Assembly (NCBI RefSeq): GCF_051014445.1
Contig: NC_135134.1
Span: 7,531,672 to 7,595,671, forward strand
Direction of reading: 5' to 3'
Length of the DNA: 64,000 nt
Source: Colletes latitarsis
Lineage: Eukaryota > Arthropoda > Insecta > Hymenoptera > Colletidae
Below, one piece after another: positions 49,801-61,400 of this stretch (within the stretch, counting starts at the first letter, position 1; every line of letters begins with the position of its first letter). The notes under the pieces were generated by a model. The model ran no database searches. It saw only the letters and a list, made by a program, of their open reading frames with translations, and had not been told where the DNA came from. The position numbers were made by a program, and so were the translations under genes.

Positions 49801-50008
49801 GCGGAATGTCTCGCTGCCGGGCGTGGTGCGCGCCATGCTCGGCAGCGAGGAGAAGTGGAGGGCCGTGGCCTCCTTCTGCGAGAACGTAATGTTGCAGAAG
49901 GAGGCCGCGGGGAGGGAGCGCGCCGCTGAAGCTCGCGCTCGTGCGGTGGCCCGAGGTCGTCGCCCGGTCGCGAGGCGTCGCGGGCGGCCGCCTCGGCGTG
50001 GCGGATGA
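46839..50008 (+). pseudogene. ORF2 (APE endonuclease-reverse transcriptase), copy 2, nonsense plus 1-base deletion
   Basis: The endonuclease domain is open from ATG 46839 and carries QANLNH, AAEPY, GDFNAKS (from 47208) and SDH. It is then cut by UGA at codon 229 (47523-47525), where copies 1 and 3 have TGG for Trp. About 15 bases on, copy 2 reads GGACTAGACG where copy 3 reads GGACAAGGACG: one base lost and one changed. The reverse transcriptase half is open from there to 50008 in the shifted frame. It has YRPICLL, GFRGGRST, SLDIANAF, GVPQGSVLGP, YADD (48830-48841), KTEVIAF, a LGLLLDSHW thumb-like region and the C-terminal CX2CX8HX4C. It ends in an Arg-rich tail. Endonuclease and polymerase are each readable, but a joined protein is not. 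Confidence 0.92.
48805..48863 (+). other. Stacked stem enclosing the YADD catalytic codons of reverse transcriptase
   Basis: Three helices nest in order: CCCCGACGGC (48805-48814) with GCCGTCGGGG (48854-48863); CAGCAC (48817-48822) with GTGCTG (48848-48853); GTGTGT (48824-48829) with ACACAC (48840-48845). The loop contains most of the YADD codons. In copy 1, GTGCTG reads GTGTTG, which keeps pairing through a G-U wobble and is synonymous. Confidence 0.82.
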
Positions 50009-50523
50009 CCTAGGCTGGGAGGGGGGTCCTGAGGGGACCCTCCTCCCGCCAGGCGGCGCCGGGTCGGACCGGTTGGGGGTAGGAGTGCCTCCCCCTACCG
50101 GTCCGACGCAAGGGGAGGCACCCTCGGCGGTCTGGTGCGGCCATGAACGCCCGACCGCCGAGGGGTGGAAACGGGGTCGCGGGCGGTTGCGAGTTGGGGC
50201 TCGCAGCCGCCACTAAACGCGGCCCCGGGACGGATAGCGGCGGGATGGAGTGGCCCCGTCCCGCCGCTATGAGGCAGTGCGTCTACTGGGGGGACCGATT
50301 GTCCCCCCGGGGGATGGGCGCGAAAGCGCGGGCACGGGGAGGATACCGGAAGAATGCTTCGAGCGATTCCCGGTATCCTCCCAAAGCGTGCCGAAGGGTC
50401 ACCGTGGGGTTTTTAGTGGGTAGGTCCCGCGCCTGTCGTTGTACGGGCGCGGGGAATCCCACACACCTCTCCCACCTCTCCCCAAGGAGGTGGGAGGGAG
50501 TCTTTCGAAGATTTTCCCCACGA

Positions 50524-50524
<1 letters not shown>
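50009..50524 (+). other. 3' UTR of retrotransposon copy 2, at least eight consecutive hairpins
   Basis: Near-perfect stems follow one another. CCTCGGCGGTC (50122-50132) pairs with GACCGCCGAGG (50153-50163). ATAGCGGCGGGA (50234-50245) pairs with TCCCGCCGCTAT (50259-50270). GGAGGATACCGG (50338-50349) pairs with CCGGTATCCTCC (50370-50381). CTCCCACCTC (50469-50478) pairs with GAGGTGGGAG (50487-50496). Further stems are GTCGGACCGG with CCGGTCCGAC, GGCGGTTGCGAG with CTCGCAGCCGCC (one mismatch), GGGGGGAC with GTCCCCCC, and CCGCGCC with GGCGCGG. No AATAAA precedes the tail, as is common in this clade. Confidence 0.82.

Positions 50525-50559
<35 letters not shown>
50525..50559 (+). other. Poly(A) tail of retrotransposon copy 2
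   Basis: 35 A residues joined directly to the target-site duplication, the expected product of target-primed reverse transcription from a polyadenylated RNA. Confidence 0.9.
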
Positions 50560-50563
<4 letters not shown>

Positions 50564-53500
50564 CTAGCTCATTCTTTCGTATTTTTCGCATACTTGAATG
50601 GCCTGATCCTGGGTTTTGTTCTGGTTAGGATCACGTATTAATGTGGTATCACACTGAAATAGTCAATAAAACCTGGTTCCGATTAATATTTTAGAAGATA
50701 TCGCCGGTTATGTCTGGGTTAGTTCTGGTATTTGCAATCATCTGCTTCATTCCTTCGCATTTTTCGCATACTTGTTGGCCAGATCCTGGGCTTTTTCTGA
50801 TTTGAATCACGTAGTAATGAGGTACCACACTGAAGCAGTCAAATAAACCTGCTTCCGATTCATATTTTAGAGGAGAACGCCGGTTTTGTCTGGGTTAGTT
50901 GTGGTTTTTGCAATCATCTGCCTCACACTTTCGCATTTTTCGCCTACTTGTTGGTCATATCCTGGGATTTTTCTGGTTTGGATCACGTAGTAAAGTGGTA
51001 CCTCACCGAAACAGTCAATTAAACCAGGTTGCGATTAATATTTTAGAGCATAACGCCGGTTATGTCTGGGTTAGTTGTGGCATTTGCCATCATCTAGCTC
51101 ATACTTTCACATATTTCGCTTACTTGAATGGCCAGAGCCTGGGTTTTTTTCTCTTTAGGATCACGTATTTATGTGGTACCACAGTGACACAGTCAATAAA
51201 TACTGGTTCCGATTAATATTTTAGAGGAGATCGACGGTTATGTCTGGGATAGGTCTGGTATTTGCCATCATCTAGCTCATACTTTCGCATTTTTCGCATA
51301 CTTGAATAGCCAGATCCTGGGCTTTTTCTGTTTTGGATCACGTAGTAATGTCTTACCACCCTGTAACAGTCAACTAAACCAGGTTCCGATTAGTATTTTA
51401 GAGGATAACGCCGGTTATGTCTGGGTTAGGTCTAGTATTTGCCATCATCTAGCTCATACTTTCGCACCTTTCTCATACTTGAATGGCCAAATCCTGGGTT
51501 TTTTTCTGGTTAGTTTAACGTATTAATGTGCTGCCACACTGAAATAGTCAATTCAACCTGTATTCGATCAATATTTTAGAGGATGACACCGGTTATGTCT
51601 GGGTTGCGTCTGGTATTTGCAATCATCTGCCTCATACTTTCGCATCTTTCGCATTCCTGTAGAACAGCTCCTGGGCTTTTTCTGATTTGGATCACGTAGT
51701 AATGTGGTACCACACTGAAGCAGGCAAATACACCTGCTTCCGATTACTATTTCAGAGGAGAACGCCGGTTTTGTCTGGGTTAGTTGTGGTTTTTGCAATC
51801 ATCTGCCTCACACTTTCGCATTTTTCGCCTACTTGTTGGTCATATCCTGGGCTTTTTCTGGTTTGGATCACGTAGTAAAGTGGTACCTCACCGAAACAGT
51901 CAATTAAACCAGGTTGCGATTAATATTTTAGAGCATAACGCCGGTTATGTCAGGGTAACGCCTGGTATTTGCCATCATCTAGCTCATAATTTCACATATT
52001 TCGCTTACTTGAATGGCCAGAGCCTGGGTTTTTTTCTCTTTAGGATCACGTATTTATGTGGTATCACACTGAAATAGTCAATAAAACCTGGTTCCGATTA
52101 ATATTTTAGAAGATAACGCCGGTTATGTCTGGGTTAGTTCTGGTATTTGCAATCATCTGCCCCATTCCTTCGCATTTTTCGCCTACTTGTTGGTCAGATC
52201 CTGGGCTTTTTCTGGTTTGGATCACGTAGTAAAGTGCTACTATACCGAAACAGTCAATTAAACCAGGTTGCCATTAATATTTTAGAGCATAACGCCGGTT
52301 ATGTCAGGGTTAGGTCTGGTATTTGCCATCATCTAGCTCATACTTTCGCATTTTTCGCTTACTTGAATGGCCAGATCCTGGGTTTTTTTCTCTTTAGGAT
52401 CACGTATTTATGTGGTACCACAGTGAAACAGTCAATTAAACCTGGTTCCGATTCATATTTTAGTGGATTACGCCGGTTATGTCTTGGTTAGTTGTGGTTT
52501 TTGCAATCATCTAGCTCATACTTTCATATTCTTCGCATACTTGAATGGCCAGATCCTGGGTTTTGTTCTCGTTTGGATCAGGTATTAATGTGGTATCACA
52601 CTGAAATAGTCAATAAAACCTGGTTCCGATTAATATTTTAGAAGAGAACGCCGGTTATGTCTGGGTTAGTTCTGGTATTTGCAATCACCTGCCCCATTCC
52701 GTCGCATTTTTCGCCTACTTGTTGGTCAGATCCTGGGCTTTTTCTGGTTTGGATCACGTAGTAAAGTGGTACCACACCGAAACAGTCAATTAAGCCAGGT
52801 TGCGATTAATATTTTAGAGCATAACGCCGGTTATTTCAGGGTTAGGTCTGGTATTTGCCACCATCTAGCTCATACTTTCGCATGTTTCGCTTACTTGAAT
52901 GGCCAGATCCTTTTCTCTTTAGGATCACGTATTTATGTGGTACCACAGTGAAACAGTCAATTAAACCTGGTTCCGATTAATATTTTCGAGGGTAACGCCG
53001 GTTATGTCTTGGTTAGTTGTGGTTTTTGCAATCATGTAGCTCATACTTTCGTATTTTTCGCATACTTGAATGGCCAGATCGTGGGTTTTGTTCTCGCTAG
53101 GATCACGTATTAATGTGGTATCACACTGAAATAGTCAATAAATCCTGGTTCCGATTAATATTTTAGAAGATAACGCCGGTTATGTCTGGGTTAGTTCTGG
53201 TATTTGCAATCATCTGCCCCATTCCATCGCATTTTTCGCCTACTTGTTGGTCAGATCCTGGGCTTTTTCTGGTTTGGATCACGTAGTAAAGAGGTACTAC
53301 ACCGAAACAGTCAATGAAACCAGGTTGCGATTAATATTTTAGAGCCTACCGCCGGTTATGTCAGGGTTAGGTCTGGTATTTGGCATCATCTAGCTCATAC
53401 TTTCGCATTTTTCGCATACTTGAATGGCCAGATCCTGGGTTTTGTTCTCGCTAGGATCACGTATTAATGTGGTACCACACTGAAATAGTCAGTAAAACCT

Positions 53501-56233
53501 GGTTCCGATTAATATTTTAGAGCATAACGCCGGTTATGTCAGGGTTAGGTCTGGTATTTGCCATCATCTAGCTCATACTTTCGCATTTTTCGCTTACGTG
53601 AATGGCCAGATCCTGGGTTTTTTTCTCTTTAGGATCACGTATTTATGTGGTACCACAGTGAAACGGTCAATTAAACCTGGTTCGGAATAATATTTACGAG
53701 GATAACGCCGGTTATGCCTGGGTTGGGTCTGGTATTTGCAATCATCTGCCTCATACTTTCGCATCGTTCACATTCCTGTAGACCAGCTCCTGCGCTTATT
53801 CTGATTTGGATCACGTAGTAATGTGGTACCACACTGGAGCAGTCAAATACACCTGCTTCCGATTAATATTTTAGAGGATAACGCCGGTTATGTCTGGGAG
53901 AGTCCTGGTATTTGCAATCATCTGGCTCATACATTCGTATTTTTCGCATACTTGAATGGCCAGATCCTGGGTTTTGCTCTGGTTAGGATCACGTATTAAT
54001 GTGGTACCACACTGAAATAGTCAATAAAACCTGGTTCCGATTAATATTTTAGAAGATAACGCCGGTTATGTCTGGGTTAGTTCTGGTATTTGCAATCATC
54101 TGGCTCATACTTTCGTATTTTTCGCTTACTGGTTGGTCAGATCCTGGGTTTTTTTCTGGTTACGATCACGAATTAATGTGGTGCTACACAGGAATAGTCA
54201 ATTCCACCTGGATTCGATCAATATTTTAGAGGATAACGCCGGTTATGTCTGGGTTAGTTCTGGTATTTGCAATCATCTGGCTCATACTTTCGTATTTTTC
54301 GCTTACTGGTTGGTCAGATCCTGGGTTTTTTTCTGGTTACGATCACGAATTAATGTGGTGCTACACAGGAATAGTCAATTCCACCTGGATTCGATCAATA
54401 TTTTAGAGGATAACACCGGTTGTGCCTGGGTTACGTCTGGTATTTGCAATCATCTGCCTCATACTTTCGCATTTTTCGCATACTTGTTGGCCAGACCCTG
54501 GGTTTTGTTCTGGTGAGGATCAGGTATTAATGTGGTGCCACACTGAAATAATCAATAAAATCAGGTTCCGACTAATATTTTAGAAGATAACGCCGGTTAT
54601 GTCTGGGTTAGTTCTGCTATTTGCAATCATCTGCCTCATACTTTCGCATTTTTCGCCTACTTATTGGCCACATCCTGGGCTTTCTCTGGCTTGGATCACG
54701 TAGTAAAGTGGTACCACACCGAAACAGTCAATTAAACCAGGTTGCGATTAATATTTTAGAGCATAGCGCCGGTTATGTCAGGGTAAGGCCTGGTATTTGC
54801 CATCATCTAGCTCATACTTTCACATTTTTCGCATACTTGAATGGCCAGATCCTGGGTTTTGTTCTCGTTAGGATCACGTATTAATGTGGTATCACATCGA
54901 AATAGTCAATAAAACCTGGTTCCGATTAATATTTTAGAAGATAACGCCGGTTACGTCTGGGTTAGTTCTGGTATTTGCAATCATCTGCCCCATTCCTTCG
55001 CATTTTTCGCTTACTTGAATGGCCAGATCCTAGGTTCTTTTCTCTTTAGGATCACGTATTAATGTGGTACCACACTGAAGCAGTCAATTAAACCTGCTTC
55101 CGATTAATATTTTAGAGGATAACGCCGGTTATGTCTTGGTTAGTTGTGGTTTTTGCAATCATCTGGCTCATACTTTCATATTTTTCGCATACTTGAATGG
55201 CCAGATCCTGGGTTTTGTTCTCGTTTGGATCACGTATTAATGTGGTATCACACTGAAATAGTCAATAAAACCTGGTTCCGATTAATATTTTAGAAGAGAA
55301 CGCCGATTATGTCTGGGTTAGTTCTGGTATTTGCAATCACCTGCCCCATTCCTTCGCATTTTTCGCCTACTTGTTGGTCAGATCCTCGCCTTTCCCTGGT
55401 TTGGATCACGTAGTAATGCGGTACCACACCGAAACAGTCAAGTAAACCTGTTTGCGATTAATATTTTAGAGGATACCGCCGGTTACGTCTGGGTTTGGTC
55501 TCGTATTTGCCCTCATCTGGCTCGTACTTTCGCATGTTTCGCATACTTGTTGGCCAGATCCTCGCCTTTTTCTGGTTTGGATCACGTAGTAATGCGGTAC
55601 CACCCCGAAACAGTCAATTAAACCCGGTTGCGATTAATACTTTAGAGGATAACGCCGGTTATGTCTGGGTTAGTTGTGGTTTTTGCAATCATCTAGCACA
55701 TACTTTCGCATTTTTCGCATACTTGAATGGCCACATCCTGGGTTTTGTTCTGGTTAGCATCACGTATTAATGTGGTATCACACTGAAATAGTCAATAAAA
55801 CCTGGTTCCGATTAATATTTTAGAAGATAACGCCGGTTATGTCTGGGTTAGTTCTGGTATTTGCAATCATCTGCCCCATTCCTTCGCATTTTTCGCCTAC
55901 TTGTTGGTCAGATCCTAGGCTTTTTCTGGTTTGGATCACGTAGTAAAGTGGTACTACACCGAAACAGTCAATTAAACCAGGTTGCGATTAATATTTTAGA
56001 GCATAACGCCGGTTATGTCAGGGTTAGCTCTGGTATTTGCCATCATCTAGCTCATACTTTCGCATTTTTCGCTTACTTGAATGGCCAGATCCTGGGTTTT
56101 TTTCTTTTTCGGATCACGTATTTATGTGGTACCACAGTGAAACAGTCAATTAAACCTGGTTCCGATTAATATTTTAGTGGATAACGCCGGTTATGTCTGG
56201 GTTAGTTGTGGTTTTTGCAATCATCTAGCTCAT
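50560..56233. repeat. Satellite DNA array, subfamily B (block 3), starting and ending with the 13-bp target-site duplications
   Basis: 176-178-bp monomers. 50560-50572 is the right target-site duplication of copy 2, and 56221-56233 is the left one of copy 3; both read TCATCTAGCTCAT. A single monomer is duplicated in place near 54133-54486 (TGCTACACAGGAATAGTCAA twice, 177 bp apart). 53888-54530 resembles 36087-36540. No gene is visible. Confidence 0.95.
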
Positions 56234-56617
56234 CCCCTCAGGGGCTGCCAGCCTTTCAGCTGCAGTACGGGCTTAACGAACCCGGGGTACCCGAGTCATA
56301 CACACACCGTAAGCCTCCTGTTGGTCGTCACAACGACCCATTCACAATTCCCTATTGGTTTTGTGAATGGTACGTGACGGCAGGAGGAACGGGGGTCTTG
56401 GCTTAACCGCCTGGGCCACGAGTATGGCGACTCTATAAAATCGCCCTCCAATCCTAAGCTATGGTACGCGGCGATGGGATGCATGGTTGGGGGAGAAGGC
56501 CCAATCCCAAGCGACCACCTCCGGGGAACCTGCCGAACCCCCGGAGTATTAGGCTTACCCGGGTAAGGCGGCTCTGCCCGGGTGGACCTTTATTTCCGAC
56601 CATCTCGTGGGATTTTT
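56234..56617 (+). other. 5' UTR of retrotransposon copy 3
   Basis: By eye identical to that of copy 2, including the branched structure at 56307-56392. It ends at the ORF1 ATG at 56618. Confidence 0.75.
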
Positions 56618-58495
56618 ATGGACACAGAAAATAAAGTGGGGATGGGGCGGGTTTTGTCGGTTGGGGAGGACGGAGACGGGGTTGGGGTTAGGGTGGCGGC
56701 GCTCGCGCCCCACTCAGCGCCAGGTCCGGCTTCGTGGAGGGTGGAGGAGGACGACGAGACGGCGTCGGTCTCGTCCTTCTCCTCCAGCACGAGCCACATT
56801 GGCTCTAAGAGGAAGAGGACGGGGCAGGCCGTCGTCGTGGTGGGCGGGGCGATGAGCCCGTCGGTGAGGCTGAGTTGCCTCAGGGACGAGGTGACCGAGG
56901 AGATATCGGAGAGGATCTCCTCGTCCCTGAGGCGGGTGGAGAAAGTCGCCGCTGCCTGCGCCTTTAAGGGGCAGAAAAGCGGCGGCGCGGAGGCCCTGAA
57001 GGCCGCGGCGGAGGAAATGAGGGAGGCGGCGCGGGAGCTCAGAGGGCGGAACGCCCGTCTGCAGCTCCTGTTGGAGGAGGAGCGACAGGGGAGGAGGAGG
57101 GCAGAGGCGCTGTGGAACAGCGCGGCCCTCCCTCCCATCCTTCCTCCTCCTCCACCGCCGCGTCCCTCGGCGGAGGTAAATAAGCGGAGTGCGGCGGCAG
57201 TGGTGCGGGGCACCGCGGGCCCCTCCACCCGCACTCCGCCCGTGAAGAAGTCCCCGTCCTCCTCAGAAGACGATCTTCTGAGGAGGATTGGGGACATGAT
57301 TGATGGCAAGCTGGCCGCCTTCCGGGAGGAGCTCCTCGCCGGAAGAGCGGTCAGCAGGAAGGCGGTGCCTCCCCGACCTGTTCCGGTACAGTCGGGGAAG
57401 GCAAAGAAGGGAGGAGTGAAGGCTCCGCCCAGCGTTGCGGCACCAGGGCCCCGGGTCGCGACCCCCAAGGGGGGTGGTGTACCCGTGGTCGCGGTGGTCG
57501 CGTCCTCCACAGCACCCTCCCAAGGGGGGGTGGCGTGGAGTGAGGTGGTGGGGCGGAAGGCGAAGCGGGCGGCGAGGAAGGCCTCGCAACCGCAGCCTCC
57601 GCCTCCGCCGCCGGCGGCCAAGGTAAAGGCCGCGAAGGTCGGGAAGGCGCGACCAGGTCGTCCCCCAAAAACGGCAGCGGTGACGCTGACCGTTGCGCAG
57701 GGGGGCGACCTGTCCCTCGCGGAGGCGATGCGGCTCGCCAGGGAGAATATCTCCCTGGAAGAGCTGGGCGTCGCCTCCGTGAGGGCGAAGAGGGCCGTGA
57801 CCGGGGGTCTCATGCTGGAGATCCCCGGTGCAGAAGGCGGCGCGAAGGCGGATCGTCTCGCCCAGAGGCTCCGGGAGCAGCTGGGCGAGCGAGGTGTCCG
57901 GGTCGCCCGGCCCACGAAGCGCACGGAGATGCGCGTTTGTGGGCTGGACGACTCGGTCAGCGCACAGGATGTGTCCCGTGCCCTTGCGAGGGCGGGGGAC
58001 TGTCCTGTGGAGGACCTGCGGATCGGAGAGATCCGCAGGTCGCCCTCCGGCCTCGGGTCGGTGTGGGCCCGGTGCCCCCTCTCCGCCGCCCGTAAGGTGG
58101 CGGAATCCGGGAGGGTGTTGGTGGGGTGGGTTTCGGCGCGAGTGGAAATCCTCGCGCCGCGCCCGCTCCAGTGTCACCGCTGCCTCGAATTGGGGCACGT
58201 GAGGCAGTGGTGCACCTCGCCGGTGGACCGCAGCGGTCAGTGTTACCGCTGCGGTGCCAAAGAGCACCGTGCGAGCCAGTGCTCAGCGGCCCCCCACTGC
58301 CCGCTGTGTGCGGACATGGGGAGGCCAGCCGATCACAGGGTGGGGAGCAAAAAGTGCTCCCCCCCCTCCCGGAAGGAGAGGAAGAGGCGGGCTGCACCGG
58401 CTCCGGTGCCGAGGGCGGTGGCATCGTCCTCCATGGAGGTGGACGGTGCTACGGGGACGGACGGCCGGGAGGAGGCTGGCGCGGCCATTAATTAA
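56618..58495 (+). CDS. ORF1, Gag-like nucleic-acid-binding protein with zinc knuckles, copy 3 (intact, 625 aa)
   Basis: I start at ATG 56618 (MDTENK); the frame is open further upstream only from a GTG. The layout follows copy 1: Ser-rich acidic N-terminus with KRKR, likely coiled coil, low-complexity Pro/Ala/Lys linker, conserved domain around RVCGLDDS, and zinc knuckles CHRC...H...C, CYRC...H...C and CPLC...H...C just before a basic tail (RKERKRR). The C run after the knuckles is 8, in frame and one Pro shorter than copy 1. Missense differences from copy 2 include Glu to Val just before GGAMSPS and Thr to Ser before LAEAMRLA. The stop TAA overlaps the ORF2 ATG. It would bind element RNA and possibly guide it to its target; that is family knowledge. 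Confidence 0.93.
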   Translation: MDTENKVGMGRVLSVGEDGDGVGVRVAALAPHSAPGPASWRVEEDDETASVSSFSSSTSHIGSKRKRTGQAVVVVGGAMSPSVRLSCLRDEVTEEISERISSSLRRVEKVAAACAFKGQKSGGAEALKAAAEEMREAARELRGRNARLQLLLEEERQGRRRAEALWNSAALPPILPPPPPPRPSAEVNKRSAAAVVRGTAGPSTRTPPVKKSPSSSEDDLLRRIGDMIDGKLAAFREELLAGRAVSRKAVPPRPVPVQSGKAKKGGVKAPPSVAAPGPRVATPKGGGVPVVAVVASSTAPSQGGVAWSEVVGRKAKRAARKASQPQPPPPPPAAKVKAAKVGKARPGRPPKTAAVTLTVAQGGDLSLAEAMRLARENISLEELGVASVRAKRAVTGGLMLEIPGAEGGAKADRLAQRLREQLGERGVRVARPTKRTEMRVCGLDDSVSAQDVSRALARAGDCPVEDLRIGEIRRSPSGLGSVWARCPLSAARKVAESGRVLVGWVSARVEILAPRPLQCHRCLELGHVRQWCTSPVDRSGQCYRCGAKEHRASQCSAAPHCPLCADMGRPADHRVGSKKCSPPSRKERKRRAAPAPVPRAVASSSMEVDGATGTDGREEAGAAIN

Positions 58496-61400
58496 TGCCG
58501 CCCCGCCTCCTCCTCCAGGCCAACCTCAACCACTGCCGCGCGGCACAGGACTTGATGTCCCAAGTCCTCGCGGAGTGGGGGGTTGGCCTGGCGGTCGCCG
58601 CCGAGCCGTACCGCGTCCCTGATCACCCTCATTGGGTGGGCGACGCGGACGGCTTGGTGGCGACGGTATGGGGAGGGGGCGACGGGTCCCCACCGTTCTC
58701 CTTGTTGGAGCGCGGTCGGGGATTCGTCGCCGTGGACTGGGGGGGAGTCGCTGTGGTGGGGTGCTACATTTCGCCCCGTAGCGGTCACGCTGCGTTCGAG
58801 CTGTACTTGGCCGAGGTCGCGGCATGCGTGCAGCGCTACGCGGCCCGGCCGGTGCTGGTCCTGGGGGATTTTAATGCCAAGTCGGTGGCTTGGGGATCCC
58901 CCAGGACCTCCGTTCGCGGCGGGATCCTGGGCGATTGGGCGGCGGGGCTCGACCTCCGGGTATTGAACCGGGGGTCGGAGCACACATGCGTGCGGCGATA
59001 TGGGGGGTCCATCGTGGATGTTGGATTCGCGACCCCCAACGCCGTGCGCATGGTGTCGGGTTGGCACGTGGTCGCGGGGGCAGAGACACTCTCCGATCAC
59101 CGGTACATCCGGATGGAGGTCTCTGCCGCCGCGAGTGCATCCCGACACGGCCGCCTGCGTGGCACCCCACCACGCCGCTGGGCGCTTCGGCGCCTGGACA
59201 AGGACGCCCTGATGGCAGCTGCCCTCGCTGCAACTTGACCGCAGGGAGCGGCCGAGTTGCCGAGCATAGAGGGGGAGGTCGCCCGGCTCGGAGCATTGGT
59301 CGCGGGTATTTGCGACGCGGCGATGCCTCGGGTCGGGCGGGCTTCTCCTCGCCGGGCGGTGTACTGGTGGTCGGACGCGATCGCGGAGTTGCGAGTCGCG
59401 ACTGTCCGCGCCCGACGCCAGTACACCCGCGCGCGCCGTCGTCAACGTACAGGCGACGGCGTGGCGCGAGCGAGGCCAGCTGATGACCTGTATGGAGCAT
59501 ACCGCGTGGCGCGGGTTGCTCTGCAGGTCGCCATCAAACGGGCCAAGACCCAGGCATGGAAGGAGCTCCTCCAGACCCTTGATGATGATCCATGGGGGTG
59601 CCCATATAAGGTGGTGCTGAATAAGCTCCGCCCGTGGGCGCCCCCCGTCACCGAGGGTCTTGACCCCCGGCTGCTGGAGGACGTGGTCAATACACACTTC
59701 CCAATTGGGGAGAGGGGACCGCGTCCTCCGGCGGCGGCGGCTGTCCCAGTGGAGTGGACGGCCGAGCTGGGGGTCACGCAGGAGGAGCTGGCAGCGGCCA
59801 TCAGACGGCTCGGGGTTCGTAACACGGCCCCGGGTCCGGATGGTGTGCCCGGCCGGGTTTGGGTCTTGACCCAGGGCGTCCTTGGGGCCGACCTCAGGCG
59901 GTTGTTCGACCGCTGCCTGAGGGACGGGCGATTCCCCCCCAGTTGGAAGGTGGCGAGGATGGTCCTCCTCCGGAAGGAGGGTCGGCCCGCGGAGTCTCCC
60001 TCCGCATACAGGCCCATTTGTCTCCTCGACGAGGTGGGCAAGCTCTTCGAGCGTGTGATTGCTGCAAGCCTCGTCGAGCACCTGTCGCGGGGTGATCCCG
60101 GTCTGGCCGACTGCCAGTTCGGTTTCCGGGGGGGCCGATCGACTATCGACGCGATAGGTCGTGTGAGGGCCCTCTCGGAGGCGGCCGTCTCCCGGGGAGG
60201 GGTGGCAGTGGCAATATCCTTGGATATTGCCAATGCCTTTAATACCCTCCCCTGGGAAGAGATAAGGAGGGGACTCGAATATCATCGAGTCCCCCCTTGT
60301 CTCAGGGCGGTCGTCGGGGATTATCTCCGCGGCAGGTGGATCGAGTATCCGGGCCGGGATGGTGATATGCGGAGGGAGGTGTACTGCGGTGTTCCGCAGG
60401 GGTCGGTCCTCGGGCCACTCCTGTGGAACATCGCGTACGACTCGGTGTTGCGGGCCGGCCTCCCCGACGGCGTCAGCACGGTGTGTTATGCGGATGACAC
60501 ACTGGTGCTGGCCGTCGGGGCGCACTGGGGAAGGGCCATGCGTCGCGCGGAGGAGGGGTCGCAACGCGTCGTCGACCGGATCAGGGGGATGGGGATGACG
60601 GTGGCGGTCCATAAGACCGAGGTGATTGCGTTTCATTCACCTCGGCAGGATCCGCCACCCCCTCTGATCCGGGTGGGTGGGGCTGACATCGAGGTGAAGC
60701 CCCAGATCATGTATCTGGGGCTGCTCCTCGATAGCCACTGGCGTTTCGAGGAGCATTTCCGCTGCCTGGTCCCCCGGTTGGAAAGGATGGTTGCGGCTCT
60801 GGGCCGGATCCTGCCCAACCTGGGGGGCCCGGCGGGCCGAGTTCGTCGCCTCTATGTGGCAATGGTCCAGTCGGTGGCCTTATACGGGGCCCCCGTCTGG
60901 GCGGACGACCTGGCTGCCTCCCGGCGCAGCATGACTATGCTGCGTCGGGTGCAGAGGCGCATGGCGCTCAGGGTCGTCCGCGGGTATCGGACCATGTCAC
61001 ATGAGGCGGCGACGGTTCTAGCGGGGATGCCGCCCATGGACCTGCTCGCGCGGTCGCACGCGGTGATGTACCGGCAACGCGTCGACCGTCGCGCGGGGGT
61101 GGGGGCGGTCCCGGGCGGGCAGGAACCTGCTTGGGGCGATTTGAAGCGCCAGGCCCGGCAGTCCGTGTTGCTCGCGTGGCAGGAGCGGCTGGCTCTGCCA
61201 ACCGCGGGGCACCGGACTGTCGGGGCTGTTCGGCCACTCCTGAAGGAGTGGCTGGACAGAGGCCATGGCAGCCTCACCTACCGGCTGGCACAGGTATTTT
61301 CCGGGCATGGCAGCTTCGGAAGATGCCTGTGCCGGATAGGGAAGGAGCCGACGGCGCGTTGCTGCCACTGCGACGCTGAGCAGGACACGGCGGATCATAC

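Larger units (their letters stand above)
44576..50559 (+). mobile_element. R1-clade (SART/TRAS-like) non-LTR retrotransposon, copy 2, full length, plus strand
   Basis: A complete element of 5984 bp with 5' UTR, ORF1, ORF2, 3' UTR and a 35-A tail, flanked by 13-bp target-site duplications. Its first bases are CCCCTCAGGGGCTGCC, against CACCCTCAGGGG in copy 1, so the true 5' end is at or next to CCCTCAGGGG. ORF1 is frameshifted late, and ORF2 has a nonsense change plus a 1-base deletion. A hand comparison finds roughly 15 differences from copy 3 over 6 kb. It is one insertion event with copy 3, later duplicated. Confidence 0.95.
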
